The notes under the pieces were generated by a model. The model made no database searches and was not told the origin of the DNA. It worked only from the letters and a program-made list of their open reading frames with translations. This document shows, one piece after another, positions 16,480 to 25,302 of a stretch of DNA of 64,000 nt. Numbering within the stretch: the first letter of the stretch is position 1; the number at the start of each line of letters is the position of its first letter. Source of the stretch: Litorimonas sp965205225 (GTDB taxonomy: Bacteria; Pseudomonadota; Alphaproteobacteria; Caulobacterales; Maricaulaceae). A program made the translations under genes and the position numbers. The stretch is taken from the NCBI GenBank assembly GCA_965205225.1, contig CBDBFZ010000003.1:682001-746000 (forward strand). Reading direction: 5' to 3'.

Positions 16480-16853
16480 AAGACGGACACCCTGTATCAT
16501 CGAACCCATGACCCTCCGCCGCCGGGGTCAGGAAGTGAAGATGGTCTTGGGAGAGAGATGAACCGATATCAAATCCAGACGACGCCTTTATCCTTCTTGT
16601 TGCCAGAGCGACCCTGCTGCGAGAGCAGCTTGAAGCTGGTCAGGTGACGTCGATCTCTGAGTTTGCAGATCGAAACGGGCTGCATCACAGTGATGCGAAG
16701 AAGTTGGTGTCGCTAGGATATCTCGCGCCCAGTATCGTTTAGGACATCCTCAACGGACATCAGCCCGCAGAACTGACTGCCCGCGATCTGCATCGTATGA
16801 CTGATCTGCCGCTATGCTGGGAGCAACAGCGAGCACGTCTCGGTTTCCATTAG
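16480..16853 (+). pseudogene. Large serine recombinase, C-terminal remnant
   Basis: The DNA encodes a broken C-terminal piece of a large serine recombinase. A first segment reads PMTLRRRGQEVKMVLG. After a frameshift near 16550-16590 a second reads VARATLLREQLEAGQVTSI and ISEFADRNGLHHSDAKKLV. After an in-frame TAG at 16740-16742 a third reads DILNGHQPAELTARDLHRM, then LPLCWEQQRARLGF, ending at TAG 16851. This matches the C-terminal DNA-binding tail of site-specific recombinases of phages and integrative elements. The catalytic domain is gone, so it is inactive and marks an old integration site. Confidence 0.75.
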
Positions 16854-16993
16854 GCATCGATTCTGCCAACCAAGCGGGCTCTGAAATCGGGCCGAGAGAC
16901 CGGGTAAGATATCTCGGTAGAATTGGCTAGAAATCCCGTCTTTCTAGAACTTGGATCCGTCTCACAAAGCGCTAACCCACGGAAACCAAACAT

Positions 16994-18329
16994 GGACACC
17001 TCGAAGAACGGGTCTTTTGGGCCAGTATAGAGGCGAATTTTATAGTCGGCTCTCAGGTCAGGCTTCATAGAGTGACGAATGCGTGTCCACAGGCGTATTT
17101 TGGCATGATTTTGGCCCGCATAAGCGGGGGGATCCGGATTTTGAACAGAATCAGGCTATGGGCTGTCGTCGCTCATGGAAAACGAGGCGGCGGAAGTTGT
17201 AGCTTAGCTTGGCCATGGTGATCCGGCCAGCGGCCCTGGCCGATTGAGCGCCTGGCCGATTGAGCGGATCGTGATCGCCATCGGCCCTTTCTCATATCCG
17301 AAGACATGTTCAACACAGGCACGGATGGAGGAGCGGGTCGCATTGCCGCGCCGAATGTGCTTTGCCATCGGTTTACCGCGGGGCTTCTTTCGATGGATGT
17401 TTGAACGATAGCCCTGCGCTTTCAGCCAGGCTTCGTTTCTGGCTGAGCGATAAGCTGTATCCGCCCAAACAGACTTTGAGCTGTTGGTGGCATCCAGAAC
17501 CGATGCCAGTTCGTGCCCATCATAGCGGGCCGCATGGGTGCAGGTCTCTCCCCGGACAAAGCGCCATTTCCGGTCAATACTGATGTGGTTCTTGTACCCA
17601 AAGTGAGGGATGGAAATGTCGACAAGGCCTGCGTCCTGTTCCCCTTCTGCGGTCTTTCGCGCCCTGGAATAGCTGACCACCGCTCGTGCGTCGGTGTCTT
17701 TCTGTGCGGCCCTGGCAGGATCGCCCGCGCCAGATAGCGGACGCGCTTTCACCCGCCCTGGCCCGCTCTTTCTCTTCTTTCCTCATTCGTTGGCGCGGCG
17801 CTGACACCAAAGTGGCATCCACGATCTGACCTCCCGTGGGTTTGTAGCCGCGCTTGCAGAGTTGCTCTTCAAAAGCGGCAAACAGAGATTTGAAAGCACC
17901 AGACTGGGTCAGCTTTTCCTGGGTCAGCTTTTCACGGAACAGCCAAATCGTCTTTTGGTCCGGGGTCGGTTCACCGATCTGAAACCTCAGAAACCGCAAC
18001 CAACTTAAACGATCCCGGATCAGAAATTCCATCCGTTCATCACTCAGATTGTGCATCGACGCCAGAACAAGCACCTTGAACATCGTGACCGGATCATAGG
18101 GTGGCCGACCGCCCTTGGCGCGAACCCCATAACCGAGGGCTTCCATCAGAACAGTTCGGAAAGCCTCAAAGTCCACATGACGCTCCAGCGCTTCAAGCGG
18201 ATCACCTGTCGCCGATAAGCGAGCAAGATGATCCGACAAGTCAAACAATCCAGGCGCGTGCATCATAAAATCCTCCCACAACCAGTAAATCAGATCATAC
18301 CACAAAATATATGGTTCTTAGAGGCCTCC
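16994..18329 (-). mobile_element. IS5-family element, copy 1 (inactive)
   Basis: A 1336-bp insertion element in minus orientation. Its ends are imperfect inverted repeats: GGACACCTCGAAGAACG at 16994 and, read inward from the other end, GGAGGCCTCTAAGAACC at 18329. It is flanked by the 4-bp target duplication ACAT (16990-16993 and 18330-18333). It is 27 bp longer than copy 2 at 21798. The excess is accounted for by a 15-bp in-frame duplication near 17907-17937, an 11-bp net gain near 17236-17266 and a 1-bp insertion near 17720. It interrupts a sodium/solute symporter gene. Confidence 0.92.
17204..18266 (-). pseudogene. IS5-family transposase, frameshifted
   Basis: A dead copy of the DDE transposase that is intact at 21861-22949. 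Its frame begins MMHAPGLFDLSDHLARL at 18266 and is lost after AIW near 17720 through a 1-bp insertion; the C-terminal half then continues in another frame to about 17204. A 15-bp duplication adds a repeated EKLTQ and an 11-bp net gain shifts the last codons. The aspartates of the DDE triad (in IVDATL and ADTAYRS) and the glutamate (in CVEHVFGYEKG) are still readable across the frames. Confidence 0.9.
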
Positions 18330-18647
18330 ACATTCTCAACATAGAACTTAGGTAGAAGGATCGACGCTGCGATCACGCTGGCCAAGATCGAACCTATCGT
18401 TCCCACCAGGTAAGTGTAGTTCCCACGAAACCCGATGTCCGGCCCGCCTAGAAAAGTTGCGGCAGATTGTGTCGTTGCCAAAACGGAGAAAACGATGAGC
18501 GATAATGGCAGCCCGCCATTTGATAAAATACTCTTTAGATGAAGACACAGACTTTCTGGAGAGGGAAATTCCGAGAGCGGCGACCATAGCAAGATATGCA
18601 CCCAAGACGATCCAATCCATAGATGAAAAGCTCATTTTATTCTCCAT
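18330..18647 (-). pseudogene. Sodium/solute symporter, N-terminal remnant cut by IS
   Basis: The first ~100 residues of an SSS-family symporter. An N-terminal helix (SMDWIVLGAYLAMVAALGISLSRKS and SSSKEYFI) is in one frame; then, after a frameshift near 18530, GLPLSLIVFSVLATTQSAATFLGGPD and the next helix are in another. The gene is cut at 18330 by IS5 copy 1, and the remaining ~400 residues are absent from the window. Next to a NamZ-type muramidase and a BadF-type sugar kinase, it most likely carried an amino sugar such as N-acetylmuramate. It is non-functional here. Confidence 0.8.
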
Positions 18648-18712
18648 GCACGAATCTAAATTCTACATTTCCAGTATTTCCAAAACTCCGAAAACGTGCG
18701 TTTCAGAGTCCA

Positions 18713-19583
18713 TTATCCGTGTGTCCTAGTATCGTGCGGAAATGAAATACCCGAGAGGAAAAGCGCACCGTCTAAGCCGTCCCCGATCGGTTCCATCAAA
18801 CGATCTGTTGTTCGGTCTCTGAGCCATGGCATCATTCGAGATGAGATGCCGCCGACTAACGCGCTCCGTGTTGCCCCCTTTGCGAAGATCGTTTCAATGA
18901 AACGTTCTACGTGCTTGGCGGCATCCTCAACGATCAATCGAGCGATTTCATCATTCTGTTCAGCAAAATCAAAGATGAGCGGCGCGAAGGTCCCATAGTC
19001 GTATGGTGTCGCGCCATCCATTCATGCGATCGCTTTGGATGTATCGTGATCAAATCGTTCGACAATCGCCGTACTTAGCGGCGTGGTCTTTGTCCGTCCA
19101 TCAAGCGCCCGCAATGCGTGACGTACGCCGCTCAATCCCAACGCGGCTCAACTGTCTTAATCTGAAATCGGAAAGCTATATCCACCGATTGTTTGAGTGC
19201 TCAAGCCGTTTCTAATGCAGCCGATTTCCGGTGCCGAGAATCAAGATTGCACCATCTTGCCCTCCATACGCGCCTAAACACGCCACCGAAGCGTCAGTCT
19301 CGATTGCTTTACAGCTAAAAGGTAGCTCTAACGAGGTGACTACCTCCCTCATTCCAGGCCTTGATATGCTGGCAACACCGATTCCCACATCCAAGCTCTC
19401 TAGCTAGGAAGTAGGTATCTTAGCCTCCTCAAGCGCTTTTTCGGCAATGCTAATCCAAGCAGATCGTAAACGTTGAACCCTAATCCTCGCGTTTGCAGGC
19501 CCCGACTCAATTTGCGACAGCATCATGTAGTCGTGATCAACTAGCCTCGCTTTGCATCGACTGCCCCCCGCATCAATACCCAA
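18713..19583 (-). pseudogene. BadF/BcrA-type amino-sugar kinase, degenerate
   Basis: Pieces of an ASKHA-fold N-acetylglucosamine/N-acetylmuramate kinase, similar to MurK, are spread over several frames. The N-terminal phosphate loop is GIDAGGSRCKARLVD, with a possible TTG start at 19583. A stop at 19404 is followed by DVGIGVASISRPGMREV and AILILGTGN. A further stop lies at 19212, and a frameshift separates off the C-terminal part (GTFAPLIFDFAEQNDEIARL, ALVGGISSRMMPWLRDR). At least two stops and one frameshift make it non-functional. Its neighbours point to a former muramic acid salvage route. Confidence 0.8.
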
Positions 19584-19817
19584 AACAGAGAAGAAATCGT
19601 CATATTTGAAATCCTGTGGTGCAACCAATACAGCACCAATTCGGTGCACTGGTAACACATAAACTTACTAAAGGTGCTTAATCAATAGCAGTAAGTGCGA
19701 TACGCCGAAAATGGTCGTATCTGAATCGCGTAACTCGACAATTTATATTAAATTGGTTATGTTCGGCCAACTTCAACCAAATTACCCGCTTTCCAAGCGA
19801 GAGATAGCAGATGTCCG

Positions 19818-20384
19818 ATGGGCAAAGTGAAACAGATGCGCATCAGCTCCGAATGGTCGAATTTGATTTCCCACCCATCCACCACATTCGGAGGGCGATA
19901 CCATATATGCGCTGCAGTCTCAGTTTCGCCTGCGTTTGAAATAAATGTCGCGTACGAGCTGGAAGATGGTTCCAATGAAGTCGTGTGGCCTCGTCCATCC
20001 ATCATGGGATTTCATGACGAGCTTTGGAGTACAACGTGCTTTGAATTGTTTCTCGTGCTGCCCGAGAGCCAATCATACATTGAGTTCAATTTTTCGCCAT
20101 CCACACAGTGGAGTGCATACAAATTTGAATCTTACCGCGGTGAGAAAACCCCGATTCATGATGTCGAATTCTCTAAATTCTCAGCTTCCGGTCACGAGGC
20201 TAGACGTAAGGTTAACGCCGAATTTTCTGTTCCGAATGGCACTTTGGGCAATGAACAGGCTGGATACAGAGCGGGACTCGCAGCTGTGATTGAAGAAAGG
20301 TGCTCAAATTTAAGCTATTGGGCTCTCGCCCATCCAACTGCCCGGTCGGATTTTCATCACGAGCAGGGTTTACAAAAAATATAG
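19818..20384 (+). CDS. DOMON-like domain protein
   Basis: A 188-residue protein with the hallmarks of the DOMON-like (type 9 carbohydrate-binding-like) family. LWSTTCFELFLVLPESQSYI is followed by EFNFSPSTQWSAYKFESYR at about residues 72-112, and YWALAHPTARSDFHHEQG lies near the end. There is no signal peptide. It lies 19 nt upstream of the NamZ gene on the same strand. In other alphaproteobacteria such proteins accompany DUF1343 proteins, consistent with a role in peptidoglycan sugar handling; its biochemical role is unknown to me. The local DNA is visibly more AT-rich than the dcw region. Confidence 0.78.
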   Translation: MGKVKQMRISSEWSNLISHPSTTFGGRYHICAAVSVSPAFEINVAYELEDGSNEVVWPRPSIMGFHDELWSTTCFELFLVLPESQSYIEFNFSPSTQWSAYKFESYRGEKTPIHDVEFSKFSASGHEARRKVNAEFSVPNGTLGNEQAGYRAGLAAVIEERCSNLSYWALAHPTARSDFHHEQGLQKI

Positions 20385-20403
20385 CGCCAAGAAAGGAAAC
20401 CAC

Positions 20404-21615
20404 ATGATCTCTTTTGGATTGGACCGTTTCGTTATAGAAGCAGAGCTGCGTAAACCTCTTCACGAAAAGCGTGTCGCATTGTTGGCGCATCCGGCATCTG
20501 TCACGATCCACCTTGATCATGCACTGGATGCGATAGCCTCCCTTAGCGATGTGAATTTGACGGCCGCGTTTGGCCCTCAGCATGGGCTGAAGGGAGACAA
20601 ACAAGACAACATGATTGAATCCGAGGATTATCTTGATCCTAAATACAAAATTCCCGTTTTTAGCTTGTATGGTGATGTTCGGCGCCCAACCGACGAAATG
20701 ATGGATACGTTCAACGTACTTTTGGTTGATCTTCAAGATCTAGGATGTCGGATTTATACTTTTGTGACAACGTTATTGTATGTCCTTGAGGCTGCAGCGG
20801 AGCACAACAAGGTCGTCTGGGTACTCGACAGACCGAATCCTGCGGGTCGCCCGATTGAAGGCCTTTGCTTACGTTCTGGGTGGGAGAGTTTTGTTGGTGC
20901 TGGACCTATGCCCATGCGACACGGAATGACGCTTGGTGAGATGGGGCGTTGGTTCATTTCCCACTATAATTTGGACGTTGATTATCATGTTATCAAAATG
21001 TCCAACTGGGATTCAGGAACTGCACCTGGGCATGGGTGGCCCAGCGAGCGCGCATGGATCAACCCTAGCCCAAACGCTCCGACTTTGAATATGGCAAGAG
21101 CTTATTCTGGAACTGTATTGCTGGAAGGAGTAACCCTTTCAGAAGGTCGCGGCACCACACGTGCGCTCGAGCTCCTTGGAGCACCAGATATCAATGCTAA
21201 CGAGATCTTGACTATGATGAAAGTGCGAGCGCCGCAGTGGCTTGAGGGGTGCCAACTAAGGGAGTGCTGGTTTGAGCCAACATTTCACAAACACCAGAAA
21301 CAGCTTTGTCACGGCTTTCAGATCCATGCCGATACAACAAGCTACAACCACGTGAAGTTCAAGCCTTGGCGAATTGTTGCGCTCGCTTTGCAAACAATTC
21401 GAAAACTGTATCCGGATTACGAAATTTGGCGTGATTTTCACTATGAGTATGAAACTGAGAAACTCGCATTCGATGTAATCAATGGAAGTGAACTTCTTCG
21501 CGAGTGGATCGAAGATCCGAGTGCGTATCCCGGTGATTTGGATGAAGCGGTCTACGAAGATGAGCACAGTTGGCTCAAAACCCAAAAGAAATTCAATCTA
21601 TATCCTGCCACCTAA
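20404..21615 (+). CDS. namZ: NamZ-type exo-beta-N-acetylmuramidase (DUF1343, GH171)
   Basis: A 403-residue DUF1343 protein. Family members (NamZ, GH171) release N-acetylmuramic acid from the non-reducing ends of peptidoglycan glycans. Signature blocks are intact: AFGPQHGLKGD, VDLQDLGCRIYTF, VLDRPNPAGRPIEG and LLEGVTLSEGRGTTRALELLG. No signal peptide is visible, so it would act in the cytoplasm on imported fragments or be exported in another way. AAAGGA precedes the ATG. It forms a pair with the DOMON-like gene upstream. The kinase and symporter that would use its product are pseudogenes just to the left, so the pathway is probably broken at this locus. Confidence 0.88.
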   Translation: MISFGLDRFVIEAELRKPLHEKRVALLAHPASVTIHLDHALDAIASLSDVNLTAAFGPQHGLKGDKQDNMIESEDYLDPKYKIPVFSLYGDVRRPTDEMMDTFNVLLVDLQDLGCRIYTFVTTLLYVLEAAAEHNKVVWVLDRPNPAGRPIEGLCLRSGWESFVGAGPMPMRHGMTLGEMGRWFISHYNLDVDYHVIKMSNWDSGTAPGHGWPSERAWINPSPNAPTLNMARAYSGTVLLEGVTLSEGRGTTRALELLGAPDINANEILTMMKVRAPQWLEGCQLRECWFEPTFHKHQKQLCHGFQIHADTTSYNHVKFKPWRIVALALQTIRKLYPDYEIWRDFHYEYETEKLAFDVINGSELLREWIEDPSAYPGDLDEAVYEDEHSWLKTQKKFNLYPAT

Positions 21616-21797
21616 ATTGTGTGAAGAATGATGCTAACGATTATCAGATCATCGTTTGCGATGCCCTTGGCGAACCAGGAGGTGAGCGCGGCAATGAGAA
21701 CACTTTTGGCCAAGTTGTCCTTGCCCCTTAAAACTGGACCATCTTTTACTTAGTAATTTTGATGGAAAGGACAGTTGTTATGGCAAGGAAGAGATTT

Positions 21798-23106
21798 GGA
21801 GGCCTCTAAGAACCGTACATTTTGTGGTATGATCTGATTTACTGGTTTTGGGAGGATTTTATGATGCACGCGCCTGGATTGTTTGACTTGTCGGATCATC
21901 TTGCTCGCTTATCGGCGACAGGTGATCCGCTTGAAGCGCTAGAGCGTCATGTGGACTTTGAGGCTTTCCGAACTGTTCTGATGGAAGCCCTCGGTTATGG
22001 GGTTCGCGCCAAGGGCGGTCGGCCACCCTATGATCCGGTCACGATGTTCAAGGTGCTTGTTCTGGCGTCGATGCACAATCTGAGTGATGAACGGATGGAA
22101 TTTCTGATCCGGGATCGTTTAAGTTGGTTGCGGTTTCTGAGGTTTGAGATCGGTGAACCGACCCCGGACCAAAAGACGATTTGGCTGTTCCGTGAAAAGC
22201 TGACCCAGTCTGGTGCTTTCAAATCTCTGTTTGCCGCTTTTGAAGAGCAACTCTGCAAGCGCGGCTACAAACCTACGGGAGGTCAGATCGTGGATGCCAC
22301 TTTGGTGTCAGCGCCGCGCCAACGGATGAAGAAAGAAGAGAAAGAGCGGGCCAGGGCGGGTGAAAGCGCGTCCGCTATCTGGCCTGATGATCCTGCCAGG
22401 GCCGCACAGAAAGACACCGACGCACGAGCGGTGGTCAGGTATTCCAGGGCGCGAAAGACCGCAGAAGGGGAACAGGACGCAGGCCTTGTCGACATTTCCA
22501 TCCCTCACTTTGGGTACAAGAACCACATCAGTATTGACCGGAAATGGCGCTTTGTCCGGGGAGAGACCTGTACCCATGCGGCCCGCTATGATGGGCACGA
22601 ACTGGCATCGGTTCTGGATGCTACCAACAGCTCAAAGTCTGTTTGGGCGGACACAGCTTATCGCTCAGCCAGAAACGAAGCCTGGCTGAAAGCGCAGGGC
22701 TATCGTTCAAACATCCATCGAAAGAAGCCCCGCGGTAAACCGATGGCAAAGCACATTCGGCGCGGCAATGCGACCCGCTCCTCCATCCGTGCCTGTGTTG
22801 AACATGTGTTCGGATATGAGAAAGGGCCGATGGCGATCACGATCCGCTCAATCGGCCAGGCTAGGGCCGCTGGCCGGATCACCATGGCCAACCTAAGCTA
22901 CAACTTCCGCCGCCTCGTTTTCCATGAGCGACGACAGCCCATAGCCTGATTCTGTTCAAAATCCGGATCCCCCCGCTTATGCGGGCCAAAATCATGCTAA
23001 AATACGCCTGTGGACACGCATTCGTCACTCTATGAAGCCTGACCTGAGAGCCGACTATAAAATTCGCCTCTATACTGGCCCCAAAACCCCGTTCTTCGAG
23101 GTGTCC
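21798..23106 (+). mobile_element. IS5-family element, copy 2 (apparently intact)
   Basis: A 1309-bp element bounded by GGAGGCCTCTAAGAACC on the left and, inverted, GGACACCTCGAAGAACGGG on the right. It is flanked by the 4-bp target duplication ATTT (21794-21797 and 23107-23110). It sits inside an IS3 OrfA gene. It is nearly identical to copy 1 at 16994-18329 but in the opposite orientation, so the two form a 1.3-kb inverted repeat about 3.5 kb apart. Confidence 0.95.
21861..22949 (+). CDS. IS5-family DDE transposase
   Basis: A 362-residue transposase of the IS5 family. The start is the first ATG of ATGATG at 21861, with GGGAGG 5 nt upstream; a longer frame from 21822 lies within the element end and lacks such a site. 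The DDE residues are seen as Asp in QIVDATLVSAP, Asp in VWADTAYRSARNE and Glu in ACVEHVFGYEKGPM, with an N-terminal DUF772-like part (RPPYDPVTMFKVLVLASMHN). No lesion is seen, so this copy could mobilise itself and perhaps copy 1. Confidence 0.95.
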   Translation: MMHAPGLFDLSDHLARLSATGDPLEALERHVDFEAFRTVLMEALGYGVRAKGGRPPYDPVTMFKVLVLASMHNLSDERMEFLIRDRLSWLRFLRFEIGEPTPDQKTIWLFREKLTQSGAFKSLFAAFEEQLCKRGYKPTGGQIVDATLVSAPRQRMKKEEKERARAGESASAIWPDDPARAAQKDTDARAVVRYSRARKTAEGEQDAGLVDISIPHFGYKNHISIDRKWRFVRGETCTHAARYDGHELASVLDATNSSKSVWADTAYRSARNEAWLKAQGYRSNIHRKKPRGKPMAKHIRRGNATRSSIRACVEHVFGYEKGPMAITIRSIGQARAAGRITMANLSYNFRRLVFHERRQPIA

Positions 23107-23339
23107 ATTTTCAGATGAGGACGTTATTCGGTTGCTGCGGCAGATTGAGGTTGAGTTAGCGTCTGGCGCAACAGTCGCAACGGCGTGCCGATCAGCTGGT
23201 GTGAGCGATGCCACTTATTATGGCTGGCGCAGGAAGTTTGGGGGATGGGGCCATCCAAAGTCAAACAGATGAAGGTATTAGAGAAAGAGAAGCAGCGACT
23301 CCGTAAGACTGTATCTGATCTGACGCTGTCCTTCAATGC

Positions 23340-24231
23340 CAGGAGAGAGCGCCTCAAACGCGGCGAGCGTACTATCCTGTGCCGCATCTCCATTGGGAAT
23401 GTATGTGAATGTCGATTCCGGCGTTCCAGTAGCCCGCCATGAGTTCTGGCAGGGCATCTGGCTGCGTAACGTAGAGGCCAATCTGTCCTTCGCTTTGCCC
23501 TCCGACATAACCCGGCGCGGTCAGTTTCATGTCTGAATGTGATCCGGGTGCAAGATCACGGCAGCATTCTGTTCAAAAATTGCAAGCAGCGCGTCCTCAT
23601 AAATCCGGCCGGTCAACTCGCCATTATGGTCCGGTTCGATTCCATAAAATTGGTCTGCGAGGGTGGAGGTGGCATCAGCCATGTCTATGGCCGCGCTGTT
23701 GAGGTGGAAATCGTGCCCCGACCAATGCCAGAGTAGAATCGGTCGGTTAGCGGAGAGGGCATCAAGATCAGCTCGCCATACATCACCCTGAATAAGATCG
23801 TGATAGCCCCATAGTATTAGAGGACCATCCGGGGCGTTTTCTTCGATTTCGGCAATCCGTGTTGACAGCGCGTCCAGGTTGGTTAGACCAGAGATGTTAC
23901 CGTCAGGCATGGGGACATCCCAGGGCGGCACCATTTCCACCTGATACATCATCGCGCTCAGCGTCACGTGAACTTACGGATCAATCAAATCCCGGAAGAA
24001 GAATTTTATCCGCATATTCGTTACTGAGGGCGGTTCCGTGAAGTTGTTGGCTGAGCGCTCCGAAATCGCCAACAGCGCTAATGCGTCCATCGTGAACCGC
24101 TATGCCAGTGGCCAAAGGCTGTTCTGGATCCGCCGTAATAGCCGTCGTCTGGTATAGCGTAATGTCCGATAGATCAGCTTGAGCGCTCGAACATCCTGTC
24201 AACAGGATGAGGTAATGATTGATCTTCGCAT
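23340..24231 (-). pseudogene. YtcJ-like amidohydrolase lipoprotein, multiply frameshifted
   Basis: A secreted metal-dependent amidohydrolase (amidohydrolase family 3, YtcJ-like) is readable only across frames. The leader ends LILLTGCSS, a lipobox, but is out of frame with the ATG at 24231. ISAVGDFGALSQQLHG to LLPGF follows. An extra base and a TAA then destroy the expected DPHVH metal motif near 23975. The body (MMYQVEMVPPWDVPMPDGN to QNAAVILHPDHIQ) is followed by another frameshift before LTAPGYVGGQSEGQIGLYV and a further shift before IPNGDAAQDSTLAAFEAL. The C-terminal part is missing at the junction with the IS3 relic near 23340. Confidence 0.82.
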
Positions 24232-24276
24232 GGCTATAACCCTTGACCTGTAGGGAACTATCACGATTTAAAGCGC

Positions 24277-24643
24277 GTGTCAGAGGGCTGGGCGGCCGCG
24301 TCACTTTCGAGTGCCGAGGAAAGTCCGGGCTCCAGCGAGGCAGGATGCCGGATAACGCCCGGCGGAGGTGACTCCAGGGATAGTGCCACAGAGAGTAGAC
24401 TACCTGGCCGCGAGTCAGGAAAAGCTGAAAGGGTGCGGTAAGAGCGCACCGGGCTCACCGCAAGGTGGGCCGTCACGGTAAACCCCATCCGGAGCAAGAC
24501 CAAATAGGGATGACGCATGTCGGGCTTTGCCGACGTCGTTCGGGTCGGTCGCAAGAGGTCGCGCGCAAGCACGATCCTAGATGAATGGTCGCCCTCGCAG
24601 AGCAATTTGCGGGACAGAACCCGGCTTACAGGCCCTCTGACAC
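24277..24643 (+). ncRNA. rnpB: RNase P RNA, type A
   Basis: The catalytic RNA of RNase P, which trims 5' leaders of tRNA precursors. The ends form a perfect 11-bp P1 helix (GTGTCAGAGGG at 24277-24287 with CCCTCTGACAC at 24633-24643). Conserved core elements are present: GAGGAAAGTCCGGGCTCC near 24317, ACAGAGAGTAGACTACC near 24390, GGTAAACCCCA near 24477 and the 3' element ACAGAACCCGGCTTACAGG. The length of 367 nt fits alphaproteobacterial type A. TTTT follows the P1 helix. It lies upstream of the dcw cluster on the same strand. Confidence 0.97.
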
Positions 24644-24769
24644 TTTTCCTGCAGTTCTACACAAGACATAGTATTGAATCAGTTGAAAACTACTTGTTTA
24701 TCCACAGGACTCACACACTGTTAAGAGGTTGGGCATTATACCTAACAAAACCTCAATGTGGCATTGATG

Positions 24770-24794
24770 ACCATGAATTCCCACGATATCCCAC
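24770..24794. promoter_or_regulatory. Possible MraZ boxes upstream of mraZ
   Basis: On the minus strand GTGGG occurs twice with a 10-bp period (24790-24794 and 24780-24784), with a weak third match ATGGT at 24770-24774. Enterobacterial MraZ represses its own promoter through TGGG-type direct repeats spaced 5 nt apart, so this is a plausible autoregulatory site 55-80 bp before mraZ. The third box is poor. Confidence 0.45.
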
Positions 24795-24849
24795 AAGATA
24801 TTAAACTTCGTTCCAACTCGGAACGATGTGCTGTGCGCGGGACCCAGTT

Positions 24850-25302
24850 ATGTTCTTGTCGACCTCGACCAACACAATCGATACGAAAGGCCGCATATCC
24901 GTGCCGTCGCCTTTCCGTGATGCGTTGGGCGGTGACGCCGCGATCTATGTGTGGCCGAGCGTCCGCGGGGACTTTCTCGAAGGTGGGGGCAAGGCGTTAA
25001 TGAAGGCTTTGCAGCGCGAAATTTTCGATCGTGTTGCGGATGGCTCACTCGCTCCAGAGGTAGCCGAAGCGCAGCAAGTCATGTTGCTGGGTGAGGCGCG
25101 TCGGCTGGGTTATGACAAGACGGGGCGCATCGTCTTGCCGGAAATTTTTCGAGATTATGCCAACCTGTCTTACGCCGCAACTTTTGTCGGTCTGGGTAAC
25201 CGTTTCCAGATCTGGGAGCCGAAGGCGCACGAGACCCGCAAGGTCGCTATGCGCGAAAGCGTCAAAGCCGCACCGCTTGTCATGGGTGTTGTCCGGCCAT
25301 GA
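24850..25302 (+). CDS. mraZ: Transcriptional regulator MraZ
   Basis: A 150-residue MraZ, the first gene of the dcw cluster and an AbrB-like DNA-binding regulator of it. Two SpoVT-AbrB motifs are visible: MFLSTSTNTIDTKGRISVPSPFR at residues 1-23, and ARRLGYDKTGRIVLPEIFRDYA near residues 80-101. Met at 24850 is chosen because the family starts with MFL; the upstream ATG at 24826 would add eight unsupported residues. Its end overlaps rsmH by 4 nt. Candidate binding repeats lie at 24770-24794. Confidence 0.95.
   Translation: MFLSTSTNTIDTKGRISVPSPFRDALGGDAAIYVWPSVRGDFLEGGGKALMKALQREIFDRVADGSLAPEVAEAQQVMLLGEARRLGYDKTGRIVLPEIFRDYANLSYAATFVGLGNRFQIWEPKAHETRKVAMRESVKAAPLVMGVVRP

Larger units (their letters stand above)
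21716..23335 (+). pseudogene. IS3-family OrfA remnant, split by IS5 copy 2
   Basis: An IS3-type (IS407-like) OrfA begins with ATG at 21780 (MARKRF). It is interrupted at 21798 by IS5 copy 2 and resumes at 23111, reading SDEDVIRLLRQIEVELASG, then TVATACRSAGVSDATYYGW. A 1-bp loss in the GGMG stretch near 23245 shifts the rest (PSKVKQMKVLEKEKQRLRK), and homology ends after SDLTL near 23325. TGTCCTTGCCCC near 21717 may be its terminal repeat. OrfB and the right end are missing; the relic abuts the amidohydrolase pseudogene. Confidence 0.8.

Noticed and set aside
21616..21715. Possible gene fragment reading NDYQIIVCDALGEPG after namZ
   Set aside because: It is only ~20 codons long and too short to assign to any family.
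16994..23106. Composite transposon carrying namZ between two IS5 copies
   Set aside because: Each copy has its own 4-bp target duplication (ACAT and ATTT) and copy 2 lies inside an IS3 gene, so they inserted independently.
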